Assembly: GCF_028009165.1 (NCBI RefSeq)
Contig: NC_079245.1
Location: 2,604,001-2,668,000, forward strand
Reading direction: 5' to 3'
Origin: Akanthomyces muscarius
Taxonomy: Eukaryota > Ascomycota > Sordariomycetes > Hypocreales > Cordycipitaceae
DNA length: 64,000 bases
The notes beneath the pieces are model-generated. The model did no database searches. It had not been told where the DNA came from and was given only the letters and a program-made list of their open reading frames with translations. The position numbers and the translations under genes are program-made. How positions within the stretch are numbered: the first letter of the stretch is position 1; the number at the start of each line of letters is the position of its first letter. This document shows positions 22,231 through 33,176 of this stretch, piece after piece.

Positions 22231-25200
22231 CTACAGACCCGCCGGCTCATAGTAGTCCCTGAAACGGTCTGTTTCCTCCCACCGCACATTGTAAACCACA
22301 TTCCAGCACGCCAGCAGTAGCACAGGAAACCTCGTCGTCCAAAAGCTCAGGTAGCCATCCGGCAGCGGCCCAACGGTACGCTGCAGGCTGTCCGACATGT
22401 CCTCGTAGTGATTACGCTTGTTGCGCAGGGCGCGCAGCAGATCCAGTAGACGAGAGCCCGTGTACTTTCGCTGTTTGCCGAGCGAGTCGACGAATTCGCG
22501 CGGCAGGTGCTTTAGGAAATCGCCCCGGGTTACCTCGGGCGCGTGGCGCTCAAGCTCCTGGAGAGCAGGCGAGGGGGGATCCCTCGGCTCCTTTTCGAAG
22601 TGGTCCGACACATCACATAGAAACGCCAGTCGCTTCCTAGCTGACCAGAAGAACGGATGTGCCATGACCTCGCGCGCGGGCGGACGCCGCTTGGGATCCG
22701 CGTCCAACATGGACCCAATCAAGTCCTTGGCCTCGGAAGCAAAATCGCCCAGCGAATCGAGCAGGTTCAAGCTATATTCACCCTTTCGAATATTAACCTC
22801 TCTCATGTATCGATCGCCACAGTCGAAAGGATGCGAGCCGTTAGTCAGAACATAAAAGAACACCAGCCCAAGAGAGAAAATGTCAATGGCACGAGTCGCG
22901 CGACGGCTGCCTGGCATGAGACCGTCATTCACAAGAACCGAGCCAGAGCCGCTATGTGTGCTGGCGTCGACCATGGAAATGTCGCGTGCATCATCATCCA
23001 GCAGCAGCTCTGGCGCACGCCAGCCCGACGTTCCGGCGGCGCGGCCAGTAGTAGCTCCGAAAGATGACTGACCTCCCTCAAGCTTCTTGCACAGACCGAA
23101 ATCAGACACCAAGAGTCTGGCTTTGCCATCCTTCATCATGTTGACAAGGATATTTTGGGGCTTCAAATCACGGTGTACAATCCGCAGATTATGCAGGTGG
23201 CTGATGCCATTGGTAATTTGATACAACACACCAGGGAGATCCATCCTGCCTGCAGTGGCCAGCTCTCGGTGGGCATGAGGTCTCTCCACGACATCGGCCA
23301 GCGATGCCGCACATCGCTCCAGCGCAATGTACAAGAAGCCGTCTTGCTCCTGCTGTGAATAGTATCGGATGACATTGGGATGATCATCACTTTCGCGTAG
23401 CAATCTGGTTTCTTGCGAGGCAATGTCGTAGAAATGAATCAGCATGCGCTTCACCGCGACGTCGCGGCCATCAAAGCGTCCCGCAAAGACGAGGGTGCCG
23501 TTGCTTCCCGTGCCGAGCTGAACCTCGGTGTCCACTTCGATATTGCCCATGCGCACAATAGGGTTGGTGACGGCGCTCATGTCGTTATTAACGGTCATGA
23601 CATCAGGTTGAAGGCTGGGCTTATCTCCAAGACGCTTGGCATTCTTGACAGCCTCCTCAACAGTTGAGGCGGCGGGTTCATCATCACGAGACTGCGAGCC
23701 TTCACGCTGCTTCTTGGGACGGTGCTTAACTCCGCCACGTCGGCCACGGTGAGCCTTCTTCTTCCCTTTGAATGGAGTTTCGGGCCCATCCCCGTTAGCC
23801 TCCTCGCTAGAAGCCTTTTCCCTGTCGTCATCTTCTGGCTTGGGCGTTTTTTGTCTGTCTGGCGAGCTAATGCCTTTGTCCTCGGGGCTGGCGGGAACAG
23901 AGGCTTTGGCATCTTTATCGGCTGGGGTTATGTCTTTTTGAGTTGATTTGGACTCGGCATCATCCTTCTTGCCAATGTCGGTAGCTTGGTCGTCCTTGAC
24001 GATTTCACTCTTCACTTCTCTGGCGCTATGATCTTGCTTATCTTCTGGAAGAGTCTCCGAGAATAAGAGTGTCTGGACTTCCTCAACCAAGCCCTTATGG
24101 CCTTTGGAACGAAGTCTGTGATATGAGCGACGAAGCTTCTTCTGATTGTATACAATGGCAGCAAAGAAGAGAATGATGAGAATCGGGTTGCTCACGAAGT
24201 CGTAAACACTGTTTGCCGCGCTTTGAGGGAGAGATTTGACCTTGGTAATAATAGTAGGTTCCTCAGTGATGGCGGCTGCCTCATCTCGCAATGCAGGGTT
24301 GTTTTCGGGTCGCTGGACAACTTCGTCATTGGACTTGCCGGGCAAGCTCCGGAATTGGTTGTTATCTCGCCGGATCGACTCCAAGAAATGGGTACCGACG
24401 AGCGCCTTGCTGATGCGAGATTGGCTAATGGTATCCGAGGATGGAAGCATATCCCACCAATCCGGGCTTGCAATCTGGGCGAGAGGTGCGCTGGTAATGA
24501 GCGGGTATGCTTGTCCAGACATGGCATACCAGCTGCCCGTCTCAGTCTGATTCAAGAATATACTGTTCATGCGCATCTGCTTCTCATTTTTGTCGCGAGC
24601 TGGCATTGGCGGCTGAGGTAGGACAACAAGCTGCGGGTTGCTGCCAGTGACAGCATCCCAGGGTCGGCAAACGTCAAACACACTGGCGACGGGAGCGGCA
24701 AACTTGTCGGAGAAGAGAGGTATCGGCTTGTCCTTGTTTGACTGGTCGAACGCATAGACTTTGCCGTTGTGCTGGCTCGTCATGTATCGATTGTCAAGAG
24801 AACTGTGATATTGCAGGTAGAGATCACTGTCAAAGGTGTTGGGACCCCATTCGGAGTATTTCAGGGTGGCAATGGGGCGGCCGTCAGAGCCTTGAATGCC
24901 GACAGAGTACTCCGTTCTGCCCAAGGTGATGGTTCCGGTCGTGAGACATTCTTCATTGTCGCGATCGTCAAAGGTGTTGGCTTGTCGGCAAAAGTCGTCG
25001 GTGTTGACGTGGGAGCCACTGGATCCAAACCACTTGAGGACTCGGCCGGTGGCGGCGTCGAGAGTCACCATGGTAGTCTTTTTGTCGCCTGTGTAGACAA
25101 TACCGCCCTCGAGATCCGTATACGGGGAGAGCTGCTCAACGAGGCTCTTCATGGTGAAGCCCGTCTTGACGAGACCCGCTTCGGGGTCGGGTCGCCAGAT

Positions 25201-25899
25201 GAATATGCCACCATTGGAATTGGGCTCGACGACCCAGAGATAGTGGTCAACGGGAGTGTAGTCGTCGTCGAGGATGGAGTTGTTGAGGCGGTAGTGTTTG
25301 GTCTCGACCATGGGTAGATCGACTTCGAGGTGCCAGCGCTGTTTACCGGTGTTGCGGTCGCTGGCGTACAAATCTCCATCGACGGTCGCCAGAAGAACAA
25401 AGTCTTCCACTTCCCAATCCTCCAGGTTCCGCGCATTCTGCGGCGCTGTCAGCCCCGAAGCTGGGATGCTACGAGGTCGAAGATCGCTGGGGGGTCTTGG
25501 TGCTCGGACGGGCTCGGCCGGAGCTAAAGTTGCAATGGCGCTCTCATCGTCGGGTATGATGATGTGACGTTTATGGTTTTGTCGGCTGGAGCTTCGGGCA
25601 GTGTACCGGGGCTTGTTGGGGGCGCCGGTGGCCTTGCTCGCCTGACTGGTTACGGCATCGATGGACGAGGCGGCCCAGCGGGCAGAATCATCGACGGATA
25701 CCCTGTCGTTGTGTATATCGTGGTTCGCGTGCGGCGAGCCCGAGTGGACGGCTTGAGGTTGATGCTGCTGATGCTGCTGCTGCGGTTGCTGCTGGGCATC
25801 GGCAAGCTGAAGCCACGGGATAAGAATGATGGCGAATGCGAGTAATAACCTATTCTGATGAGCGGATCGCCACCCGTCGCCGGGACGGCGCCGCAACAT
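22231..25899 (-). CDS. IRE1: Ire1: ER stress sensor kinase/endoribonuclease
   Basis: A single-exon gene of 1222 aa. Ire1 sits in the ER membrane, senses unfolded protein in the lumen and, through its RNase, starts unconventional splicing of the HAC1-type mRNA. A signal peptide covers about residues 17-35. The luminal domain follows a Gln/His-rich stretch and includes VLLATVDGDLYASDRNTGKQRW and GGIVYTGDKKTTMVTLDA. One transmembrane segment lies at about 569-585 (ILIILFFAAIVY), then a long Lys/Glu-rich linker, and a kinase domain: VAVKRML (about 816), IVHRDLKPQNILV (about 906) and SDFGLCKKL (about 933). The C-terminal KEN nuclease domain (about 1085-1222) contains RDFLKHLPREF-like and RNKRNHYEDM motifs. 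All catalytic motifs look intact. The start is ATG 25899. Confidence 0.96.
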   Translation of the reverse strand: MLRRRPGDGWRSAHQNRLLLAFAIILIPWLQLADAQQQPQQQHQQHQPQAVHSGSPHANHDIHNDRVSVDDSARWAASSIDAVTSQASKATGAPNKPRYTARSSSRQNHKRHIIIPDDESAIATLAPAEPVRAPRPPSDLRPRSIPASGLTAPQNARNLEDWEVEDFVLLATVDGDLYASDRNTGKQRWHLEVDLPMVETKHYRLNNSILDDDYTPVDHYLWVVEPNSNGGIFIWRPDPEAGLVKTGFTMKSLVEQLSPYTDLEGGIVYTGDKKTTMVTLDAATGRVLKWFGSSGSHVNTDDFCRQANTFDDRDNEECLTTGTITLGRTEYSVGIQGSDGRPIATLKYSEWGPNTFDSDLYLQYHSSLDNRYMTSQHNGKVYAFDQSNKDKPIPLFSDKFAAPVASVFDVCRPWDAVTGSNPQLVVLPQPPMPARDKNEKQMRMNSIFLNQTETGSWYAMSGQAYPLITSAPLAQIASPDWWDMLPSSDTISQSRISKALVGTHFLESIRRDNNQFRSLPGKSNDEVVQRPENNPALRDEAAAITEEPTIITKVKSLPQSAANSVYDFVSNPILIILFFAAIVYNQKKLRRSYHRLRSKGHKGLVEEVQTLLFSETLPEDKQDHSAREVKSEIVKDDQATDIGKKDDAESKSTQKDITPADKDAKASVPASPEDKGISSPDRQKTPKPEDDDREKASSEEANGDGPETPFKGKKKAHRGRRGGVKHRPKKQREGSQSRDDEPAASTVEEAVKNAKRLGDKPSLQPDVMTVNNDMSAVTNPIVRMGNIEVDTEVQLGTGSNGTLVFAGRFDGRDVAVKRMLIHFYDIASQETRLLRESDDHPNVIRYYSQQEQDGFLYIALERCAASLADVVERPHAHRELATAGRMDLPGVLYQITNGISHLHNLRIVHRDLKPQNILVNMMKDGKARLLVSDFGLCKKLEGGQSSFGATTGRAAGTSGWRAPELLLDDDARDISMVDASTHSGSGSVLVNDGLMPGSRRATRAIDIFSLGLVFFYVLTNGSHPFDCGDRYMREVNIRKGEYSLNLLDSLGDFASEAKDLIGSMLDADPKRRPPAREVMAHPFFWSARKRLAFLCDVSDHFEKEPRDPPSPALQELERHAPEVTRGDFLKHLPREFVDSLGKQRKYTGSRLLDLLRALRNKRNHYEDMSDSLQRTVGPLPDGYLSFWTTRFPVLLLACWNVVYNVRWEETDRFRDYYEPAGL

Positions 25900-27253
25900 G
25901 ATGTCGGCGGGCGTGCGAGCGAGATGGGTTATTAAGCAAGCCTGTTAATGGCATCAAGGCCACATGAGCGATGACGGTTCAACCAGGGCGTATCCAGCAG
26001 ATGCTGTCGGGCGGGAGCATCAGCCATGCCCAGGGCGGTCGAGGCAAAGGGTCGGCGAGGATGGAGAGGATGCAACAACAATGGCATGCGACGGTCGCAG
26101 ACGGATGAGTGACGATGTATGCTGTATTACGCTGGTTGTAGAAGAGAGAGCTATCCGTTTGATTGCGTGGAGGAGATGGAAGAGAAGCGGAGACAGAGGC
26201 AGACGGGTGGCCGCTGACTCGATTTGTGGGATGGGCGGCGGGCTGTTACTGTTACAGCGGGTGCCAAGGTGGGCTGATGTGCGATGCAGCTTGCCAGCCC
26301 CCTATTGCGAGTTTTTTTTTTGGTGGTGCGACCTGCCTTGCGTGCTTGTACGGAGTACTCGGTAGGTACTAAGGTACCCAGGTAGGGACGGATCCAGGTA
26401 CCAAAGTATTTATTAGGTACAAAGTGGCTGCGGCCTCGACAATTGCACGGCACTGTACTCCGTTCCAAGGTCTGATATATTTACTTTTTCAACCCTGCTA
26501 GGCCCTTATTTGTTTCCCATTTTCCCGCCCTCTATTTTCTCACATTTCTTTTCTTGTGGCCACCTCGTCACCCCCCCCCTGTACATTTAATGCAGGCTGG
26601 CATAGCCGGGTTCCAAGTTCTAACCGTGGCAAGCCCCGACCACGCAAGCCTCGCACACACAAAAATCAATCGTCTCCACAGCTCTCCCTCAAGCCTTTGC
26701 TGGTGCCAATGATGCCTTGAGCTTCCAGCGCGTTCCACAAGCGCCTGTTTCTTGAGGTAGGATCCGTCTTAGCTTGGCTGCCTGGCTGCCACAGCGGTTC
26801 TCACGGGTAACGTTAGTCAAGGTACATGTGCATTGCTGCAAAGCCAGCTTCCAGTGCCTTACCTCTCGAGTCGGCTGAACCGCGTCGTGCATAACATCCC
26901 AGGCATCCTGTTCCAAGCATGAGAAGATGCGTTCAGACAGAGTCTCTTCATGTTGTTTTTGTCGCATATCGCATCCGATCAAGTCAGCGTCACACATGGT
27001 CTTGACATGTCAGGCCCCGCCGCGGCGCTCGCATCGTCCCACGCCCTTTGGCATCGGCATCTTGTGCCACCACTAACACAACACTGCTCACAAATCTTTC
27101 AAATCCTTTTTTTCAAGTGTTTTTTTTGTCATATGTATAAATCATAACAAGAAATGTCTTCAAAGACGTCATTACTGAATCTCGCCGTATTCCGTCTTTT
27201 TTCTACCCGTACAGCAAAAAGTCACTCCATGTATATGCATGGTAAGCACCGCT
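25900..27253. other. IRE1 upstream region and eIF3b 3' flank
   Basis: 1.35 kb without a supported gene. It holds a GTAC/TACC-rich patch (26348-26422), a C10 run near 26571, and the third copy of the 12-mer TTCTCACGGGTA (26798-26809). Remaining open frames are short. Confidence 0.5.
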
Positions 27254-29608
27254 TTAACCCACAATCTCCTCTGTCTCTTCAATCACCTCTTCCACAATCT
27301 CTTCGATTGTGCGCTCTTCTTGCCCCGATTCACCTGCACCCTCGATCTCCTTTGTCTTGGCCGCCAGCAACGCGGCGTGGGGGTCTTGCGGCAGGCCGAG
27401 CACCTCCCTCTCCTCGTTTAGGTCGGCCTCCACTTCCTCGCGCCACATGTACCACTCCTCGAGCATGCGGCGACGGGCCTCCACAACGGCCAAGTCGGCA
27501 GATGCGCCACGATCGGCATCTTCTTGCTCGAACACGCGGCTGTACTCGCGCAGGTTCTTGCGCACTTGCTTCTGCTCATCCTTGCTGAGCAGGGTAGCAG
27601 GCCGGGGGCGCCATTGGAACTGCTTGAACTTCTCGACAGGCTCTTCCCTAAGAACCTCTCCGCGGAAATCGTAGATGTGGTAGCCGTTTTCCATCTATAG
27701 AATTGTTAGTGACTGTTGGCTCATGAAGGCAAATGGAGAAACATACAGAGTGCTTCCAGGCAGATGCCCAGGTGGCAACGAAGCGACCGGACGGATCCCA
27801 CTCAATGTCAGTGACACCATAGTGATCGCCAGTGTTCATCAGCTGCAGATTGGCGGTCAGGTCCTTGTCCGACTCGGGCTTCTCGCCCTCAAAGTCGAGG
27901 TCGAAGAAGTCGAGATCGGAGCTCTGCTGGTTACCAATCGTGGCAATAAGGACGAAACGACCTCTGGGGCACCAGTAGATGGCGTTGCTGTTCTTCTTGT
28001 CCAGCGTGCGCAGGTGCTTAAAGTTGCCAGCGACGGGACCCTTGGCCTTCTCGGGGCAGAAAAAGGCAACTGCTGTCTTGGGCGTGACGGCCGTGGCCGC
28101 GACAGGCTCTGTTGTGGTGATGATGGCGAAACGGTCGCCCTTGGGCTCCCAGGCAAAGTTGATGACAGTGTCCTTGATCGTGTCAACAACCTCGACGGGG
28201 ACGCCCTTCTCCTTGATGCGGAAAATCTCCAGGGTCGTGGCCTGGGACTTCTTAGATTTGGAGTGACGGTCAACCTTGACGCACAGATAGGCGCCCTCAG
28301 ATTGCCAGTGGAGCTTAGCATCACTGACACTGAAGAGGTTCAGACTACGGACAATTTCCCTGGAGGGAATGCTCATCAGGCTGACTTTGGCGGGGTTGCT
28401 GCCGATCTCGGGAGTCCAGAAACAGAACAGCTGCTCGTACGTCTTGATACCGTCGCGCTTGACCGTGGCGGGAGCCCAGTCAAAATCAACGACACTGTCA
28501 ATCTTGATGGCCGTCTTGTCGAGAAGGTTCATGCGGGGAAGCTCGTAGACGGAGATGGACTGGCCAGGGTTCAGACGTGCGACATACTTGTCGTCGGCTG
28601 ACCACTTGAAGGCGGGCCACTGAGGTTCCTTGGGCACGGGCTTGGCTTCCTCAGATTTGGCAGGCTCCAGGGTGGGGAAAGAACGGATAGGCATCTCAGA
28701 CTCAATGTCCCAGATGACATAGTTCTTACCCTCATCGTCAGCGGTGAGGACGCCGTCGCCGCCATCCTCGGGCACCGAGATCGGCCGGGCAGACCATGTA
28801 ACAAGGTACTTTTCGGTTGGCGAGAATGCAACGAGGTTGCAGTAGGGGTGGGGGAAGCGACCCATCTTCGACCAGGAGCTGCCGCCCCAAATCAGAACAC
28901 CTTTCGAGTGAATCGACGTGAGGTAGCTACCCTGGGGCGACCACTGCAAAAAGGTCTCGGTCCAGTTCGCACGCTCAACAATGTTCTCCGGCTGGTCCTT
29001 TTCGTTGTTCCAAAAAACGCCGACGTTTTCAGCGCGATACATGACAAACTGGTCGCGGCCGCGGCCAGAGGGGTCCTTGAGCCACCATTTCAGGTGCTCA
29101 CGCTTCTCGAAAGGAGGAATCTCGGGGGCGACGTATTCCTCCTTGATACGTCCTTCAGCGCCATATCGCTCGATGTCGCTAATCTTGTTTACTCGTAAAG
29201 TGTGTTTCTTATCGAGGGGAGTCATGTCAAGGGAGCGGACAGCAGCAGCAGCCTCGCTGGCGGACGAGTATTCGACGAAAACGAATCTGCACAACGTTAG
29301 TGGGACAGTCGTCAATAAAACAAGATGGTCACGAACCCTAGAGACTTTTCGTTATCACCCATGGGCATGTAAATAGAATCCTCACGGGCCTTTCCAACAG
29401 CGTTAAGCTTCTTGAGCAGAAACTTGACGAGCTTGGACTTTTGCTCCTCAGTAACGATGGGGAGACCGTCGACGACGACAAACGTGTCATAGCCCTTGTC
29501 GAGCTGGACATCGAAGCGCTCGCGGAGATCGGAAAAGTCAATGTCATCCTCATTGAACTCGTCGTCGTCGAGGTCCGCCTCGCGCAAATGATCAAAGGAA
29601 GGCGCCAT
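27254..29608 (-). CDS. PRT1: Translation initiation factor eIF3 subunit B (Prt1)
   Basis: Exons 29337-29608, 27747-29286 and 27254-27694 give 750 aa, a normal length. eIF3b is the scaffold of the eIF3 complex on the 40S ribosome. The acidic N-terminus ([21 protein letters not shown]) precedes an RRM at about residues 40-125 ([30 protein letters not shown]). This is followed by the WD40-like beta-propeller ([43 protein letters not shown]) and a C-terminal charged helix that binds other subunits ([23 protein letters not shown]). The first intron is 50 nt with an unusual GTTCGT donor, but only that junction restores the RNP motif GFVFVEY. It is divergent from CCT2. Confidence 0.95.
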
Positions 29609-30115
29609 GTTGTCGCGGTTGTGTTGCAAGCGAGGGGTCTGTCGACGATGCCCCGCTTTTGTCAATGTCGTAGGAAATTTACAGAACGAAGAGCTGTAAA
29701 TATGCGGGTGGGCGTGTCAGGGTATATGTAGGCCGGGCTGCACGCGGTGGCAGAGTTTCGACAGTGCCAGGAGAATCCTCGTGCGGCGCGAATGTCGAAT
29801 GTGGTGGCCGTGTCGTGCGTGGGGAGAAGATGCTGTTTTTTTTTGGTGATGCCCTGGCCTGGCGCAAATTTGGTGGTTCTCGACTTTCCGCAAAGTGTGC
29901 GGCGTGCGCGGAGAAGCGATCTTCCTTTGCCGGGCAGTTTGGCCAGCGAGGGGCAAGTCACGTGCAGGGGACTGATGGTGGGGTTGTGCCTGCAAGAGGC
30001 TGCTGGAAGCTCCAGAAAAAAAGGCTGCCTTCGATGAGCTTCGAGGGGCGGAGAGCACTGTGTTTCCAGCTTCACTTATTGCACACGATAGGCTATACCA
30101 ACAGCAAAGCCTAAA
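29609..30115. other. Divergent promoter between eIF3b and CCT2
   Basis: 507 bases between two start codons of housekeeping genes. It contains a T9 tract near 29835 and GC-rich segments, but no coding sequence. Shared regulation of two growth-related genes is possible but not shown. Confidence 0.6.
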
Positions 30116-31900
30116 ATGGTACGATAGTAGCTGGACCTGGACTGCTATAGTGCAAGCGAACTAACGCCTGATTTTCCTCTAGTCGTTTGCACCTACACAA
30201 ATCTTTCAGGAGGGGACCACCGAGGAAAAGGGTGAGAATGCGCGTCTCGCCGCCTTTGTCGGAGCCATTGCGGTTGGCGACCTGGTGAAGAGCACACTCG
30301 GCCCCAAGGGCATGGACAAGATTCTGCAGTCTGCGTAAGTCTTATATGCGAGTGAAGCGCTGTAGAGCTACTCTAGCTCGCGTTTGTATGCCGTCTAATA
30401 CACCGACAGATCCACTGGTGAAATCATGGTTACCAACGACGGCGCCACCATTCTGAAGTCGATCGCCCTCGATAATGCTGCCGCCAAGGTCCTGGTCAAC
30501 ATCTCCAAAGTGCAGGATGACGAAGTCGGTGACGGCACAACATCCGTTGCCGTCCTCGCTGCCGAGTTGCTGCGCGAAGCCGAGAAGCTCGTCGACAAGA
30601 AGATTCACCCCCAGACCATTATCGAAGGATACAGAATAGCCAGCCAAGCCGCCCTCAAGGCCCTTGAGGCCTCCGCCGTCGACCATAGCAAGAATCCCGA
30701 CGCTTTCCGCAAAGACCTCGTCTCCATTGCCCGCACGACCCTGAGCTCCAAAGTCCTCGCCCAGGACCGCGAGCATTTTGCCGAGCTCGCCACCGACGCC
30801 GTCCTCCGATTGAAGAAGTCGTCCGATCTCAGCCACATCCAGATCATCAAGAAGGCCGGCGGCAAGCTCAGCGACTCGTACCTTGACGAGGGCTTCATCC
30901 TGGACAAGAAAATTGGCGTCAACCAGCCCAAGCGCCTGGAAAAGGCCAAGATCTTGGTCGCCAACACTTCCATGGACACAGACAAGGTCAAGATTTTCGG
31001 CGCCCGCGTCAAGGTCGGGTCGACTTCTAAGCTTGCCGAGCTCGAAAGGGCCGAAAAGGACAAGATGAAGGCCAAGGTGGAGAAAATCAAGGCCCACGGC
31101 ATCAACTGCTTCATCAACAGACAGCTGATCTACAACTGGCCCGAGCAGCTCTTCACTGATGCTGGCATCATGTCGATTGAGCATGCCGACTTTGACGGTA
31201 TTGAGCGCCTGGCCCTCGTCACTGGTGGCGAGATTGCTTCTACCTTTGATCACCCCGACCAGGTCAAGCTGGGACAGTGCGACCTCATCGAGGAGGTCAT
31301 TATTGGGGAGGACACTCTGATCAAATTCTCTGGCGTGTCTGCCGGCGAAGCTTGCACCATTGTTCTCCGTGGTGCCACCGAGCAGCTCCTGGATGAGGCC
31401 GAGCGCAGCCTGCACGATGCCTTGGCGGTCCTGTCGCAGACTGTCCGGGAGCCGCGCACCACTCTTGGAGGTGGCTGCGCTGAGATGTTGATGGCCAAGG
31501 CCGTAGAGGGTGCCTCTACAAGAGTCGAGGGCAAGCGCCAGATGGCGGTTAACAGCTTCGCCACTGCGCTGACGCAACTGCCCACCATTCTGGCCGACAA
31601 CGCCGGTCTGGACTCGAGCGACCTGGTCGCCCGCCTGCGCAACGCTGTGTACAAGGGCATGTCTACATATGGTCTTGATCTGTCGACGCCGGGTGGTGGG
31701 CTTGCCGACATGCGGGATCTGGGTGTGATCGAAAGCTACAAGCTGAAGAGGGCGGTTGTGTCTTCCGCAAGCGAGGCTGCAGAGGTGAGTTTCACTTCCA
31801 CTATGACGATATGACGCAATGATGTGCTAACAAAATACAGCTTCTACTTCGTGTTGACGATATCATTAGAGCTGCCCCGCGACGCCGTGAGCAGATGTAA
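30116..31900 (+). CDS. CCT2: CCT/TRiC chaperonin subunit beta (CCT2)
   Basis: Exons 30116-30118, 30183-30334, 30410-31784 and 31841-31900 give 529 aa. CCT is the cytosolic group II chaperonin that folds actin, tubulin and WD40 proteins. The first exon is the start codon alone (ATG, then a GTACGA donor); exon 2 continues [21 protein letters not shown]. The ATP-site motifs [22 protein letters not shown] and [19 protein letters not shown] are intact, with [11 protein letters not shown] and [14 protein letters not shown] in the C-terminal half. The spliced end reads [19 protein letters not shown], the family's conserved C-terminus, which confirms the 20-codon last exon. Beta rather than another subunit is judged from overall sequence. 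Confidence 0.95.
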
Positions 31901-32177
31901 AAAGGAGTAATGGATAAAAACAAAAGTAAAAATGGTATATTGTTGGAGAGCGGACATGAAATCTGTAATGATACCATAGATAGAGTGGAACAGCGAATGA
32001 CGTGTATGCTCTGCAATGGTGCGGAACCAAAGGTCAAGTGAATGTTCAGATTGTGTTGACCGTGAGTGAATGCGTAGCGTGAGGGCAGTGGCTCGTGCCG
32101 TTTGTAGCCTCTCTTGCCAGGCTCGCTTCGTGCATCTGGGATCTTACAATAATTGTTCATCTAACAAACTACACACG
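31901..32177. other. CCT2 3' flank
   Basis: 277 bases holding the CCT2 3'UTR and the short promoter of the next gene. The downstream frame stays open back to 32070, but nothing there looks protein-coding. Confidence 0.5.
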
Positions 32178-33176
32178 ATGGATATCATTGAAATCAGCTC
32201 GGATTCCGAGTCAGACTGCGTCGTCGGGCCGCAACCGCCCCCCAAGAGGTCATGGAAGACGGCATACAAGTCAAAAGTCAGAGAGGCACGAAGTGAAATT
32301 TTTGGTACGTCGTTCCTGGTCTGGACGCCAAAGCATGAACTAATATTGGACACAGCAGAGGAAAGCCTATCACTGCAGCAGAAGCGGAAGCTGACGGCAG
32401 AGAGGAGTCGAGGTACGCCGCAACATGAGGGCTACAACTTGGGCATGGCTAACGGGCACGGAATAGACCTACGAGTCGCGGCACAGAGAAAACGACATCA
32501 AGAACAGAAACAGATGCAAAGACAGCGACAGGAAGCCGCTCGCGAGACAAACATCGAAGTTGCCGTGGCAATGCTATCCGATGCAGGCGGCGAGTCAGCC
32601 AGCGAATCCTCCAACCCGCAACTATGGCAGCACGATGTGCCGAGCGATGCTCTCGTCGAGTCCTGCAACCTGCCTTTTCCGATGGCGGACTCGCTGCCCT
32701 CGTGCAATCACGCAGCACCAGCAGCATCACCCCCCTCCACGGATCGGCAGCCAGAGACGGCGGCTGTTGTTGCCCTCGCCAGAGAACCATTTCCTCAGGA
32801 CCCGACATCGCCAACCGTCGCACAAGGCGAAACACTAGCCCCCGCATGCTCTGATCTGGAAGAAGAGAACCCCGGACTGCCAAGCCACGGCGTGTCAGAT
32901 CCGTCTGGAGATGCTGCCCTGCAGCACATGTCGCCAAGACGATCTGCTGCGCAGACGGCAATACATCAGACGAGTCGCCGGCTGAAGGAGACGAGGCGAG
33001 AGAATGCTGCACCTACAGCGACGCCGCTACGAGCGGTCATGCTGCACTGGGGAAGGCTGTGGCAGCACCCGAGGCACCTTTATCAGTACTGGCTGAGCAG
33101 GCCGCTATTTCGGCGCGCCCAGCCGGCAGGCGGTCAGGGTAATACAGGAGGTTTAGACGGGACATTTACACGCTGA
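32178..33176 (+). CDS. Unrecognised protein with N-terminal SUMO-interaction-like motif
   Basis: The start MDIIEISSDSESD has a hydrophobic IIEI core followed by an acidic serine cluster, the classic look of a SUMO-interacting motif. The rest is low complexity: basic/Gln-rich (QRKRHQEQKQMQRQRQEA), Pro/Ser-rich, then a short aromatic/basic end (WQHPRHLYQYWLSRPLFRR). Two likely introns, 32305-32355 (GTACGT..CACAG, 51 nt) and 32413-32466 (GTACGC..GCTAAC..AATAG, 54 nt), are multiples of three and have no stop. The product is therefore 297 aa if both are spliced and 332 aa if both are retained. I recognise no family. The start at 32178 was chosen over an in-frame start at 32070 because of the motif. 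Confidence 0.6.
   Translation: MDIIEISSDSESDCVVGPQPPPKRSWKTAYKSKVREARSEIFGTSFLVWTPKHELILDTAEESLSLQQKRKLTAERSRGTPQHEGYNLGMANGHGIDLRVAAQRKRHQEQKQMQRQRQEAARETNIEVAVAMLSDAGGESASESSNPQLWQHDVPSDALVESCNLPFPMADSLPSCNHAAPAASPPSTDRQPETAAVVALAREPFPQDPTSPTVAQGETLAPACSDLEEENPGLPSHGVSDPSGDAALQHMSPRRSAAQTAIHQTSRRLKETRRENAAPTATPLRAVMLHWGRLWQHPRHLYQYWLSRPLFRRAQPAGGQGNTGGLDGTFTR

Noticed and set aside
30342..31577. 411-codon minus-strand frame
   Set aside because: Antisense shadow of CCT2 exon 3.
32070..32177. Upstream in-frame start for the SIM-containing protein
   Set aside because: The added residues look like translated 3' flank of CCT2; the motif-bearing Met at 32178 is a better start.
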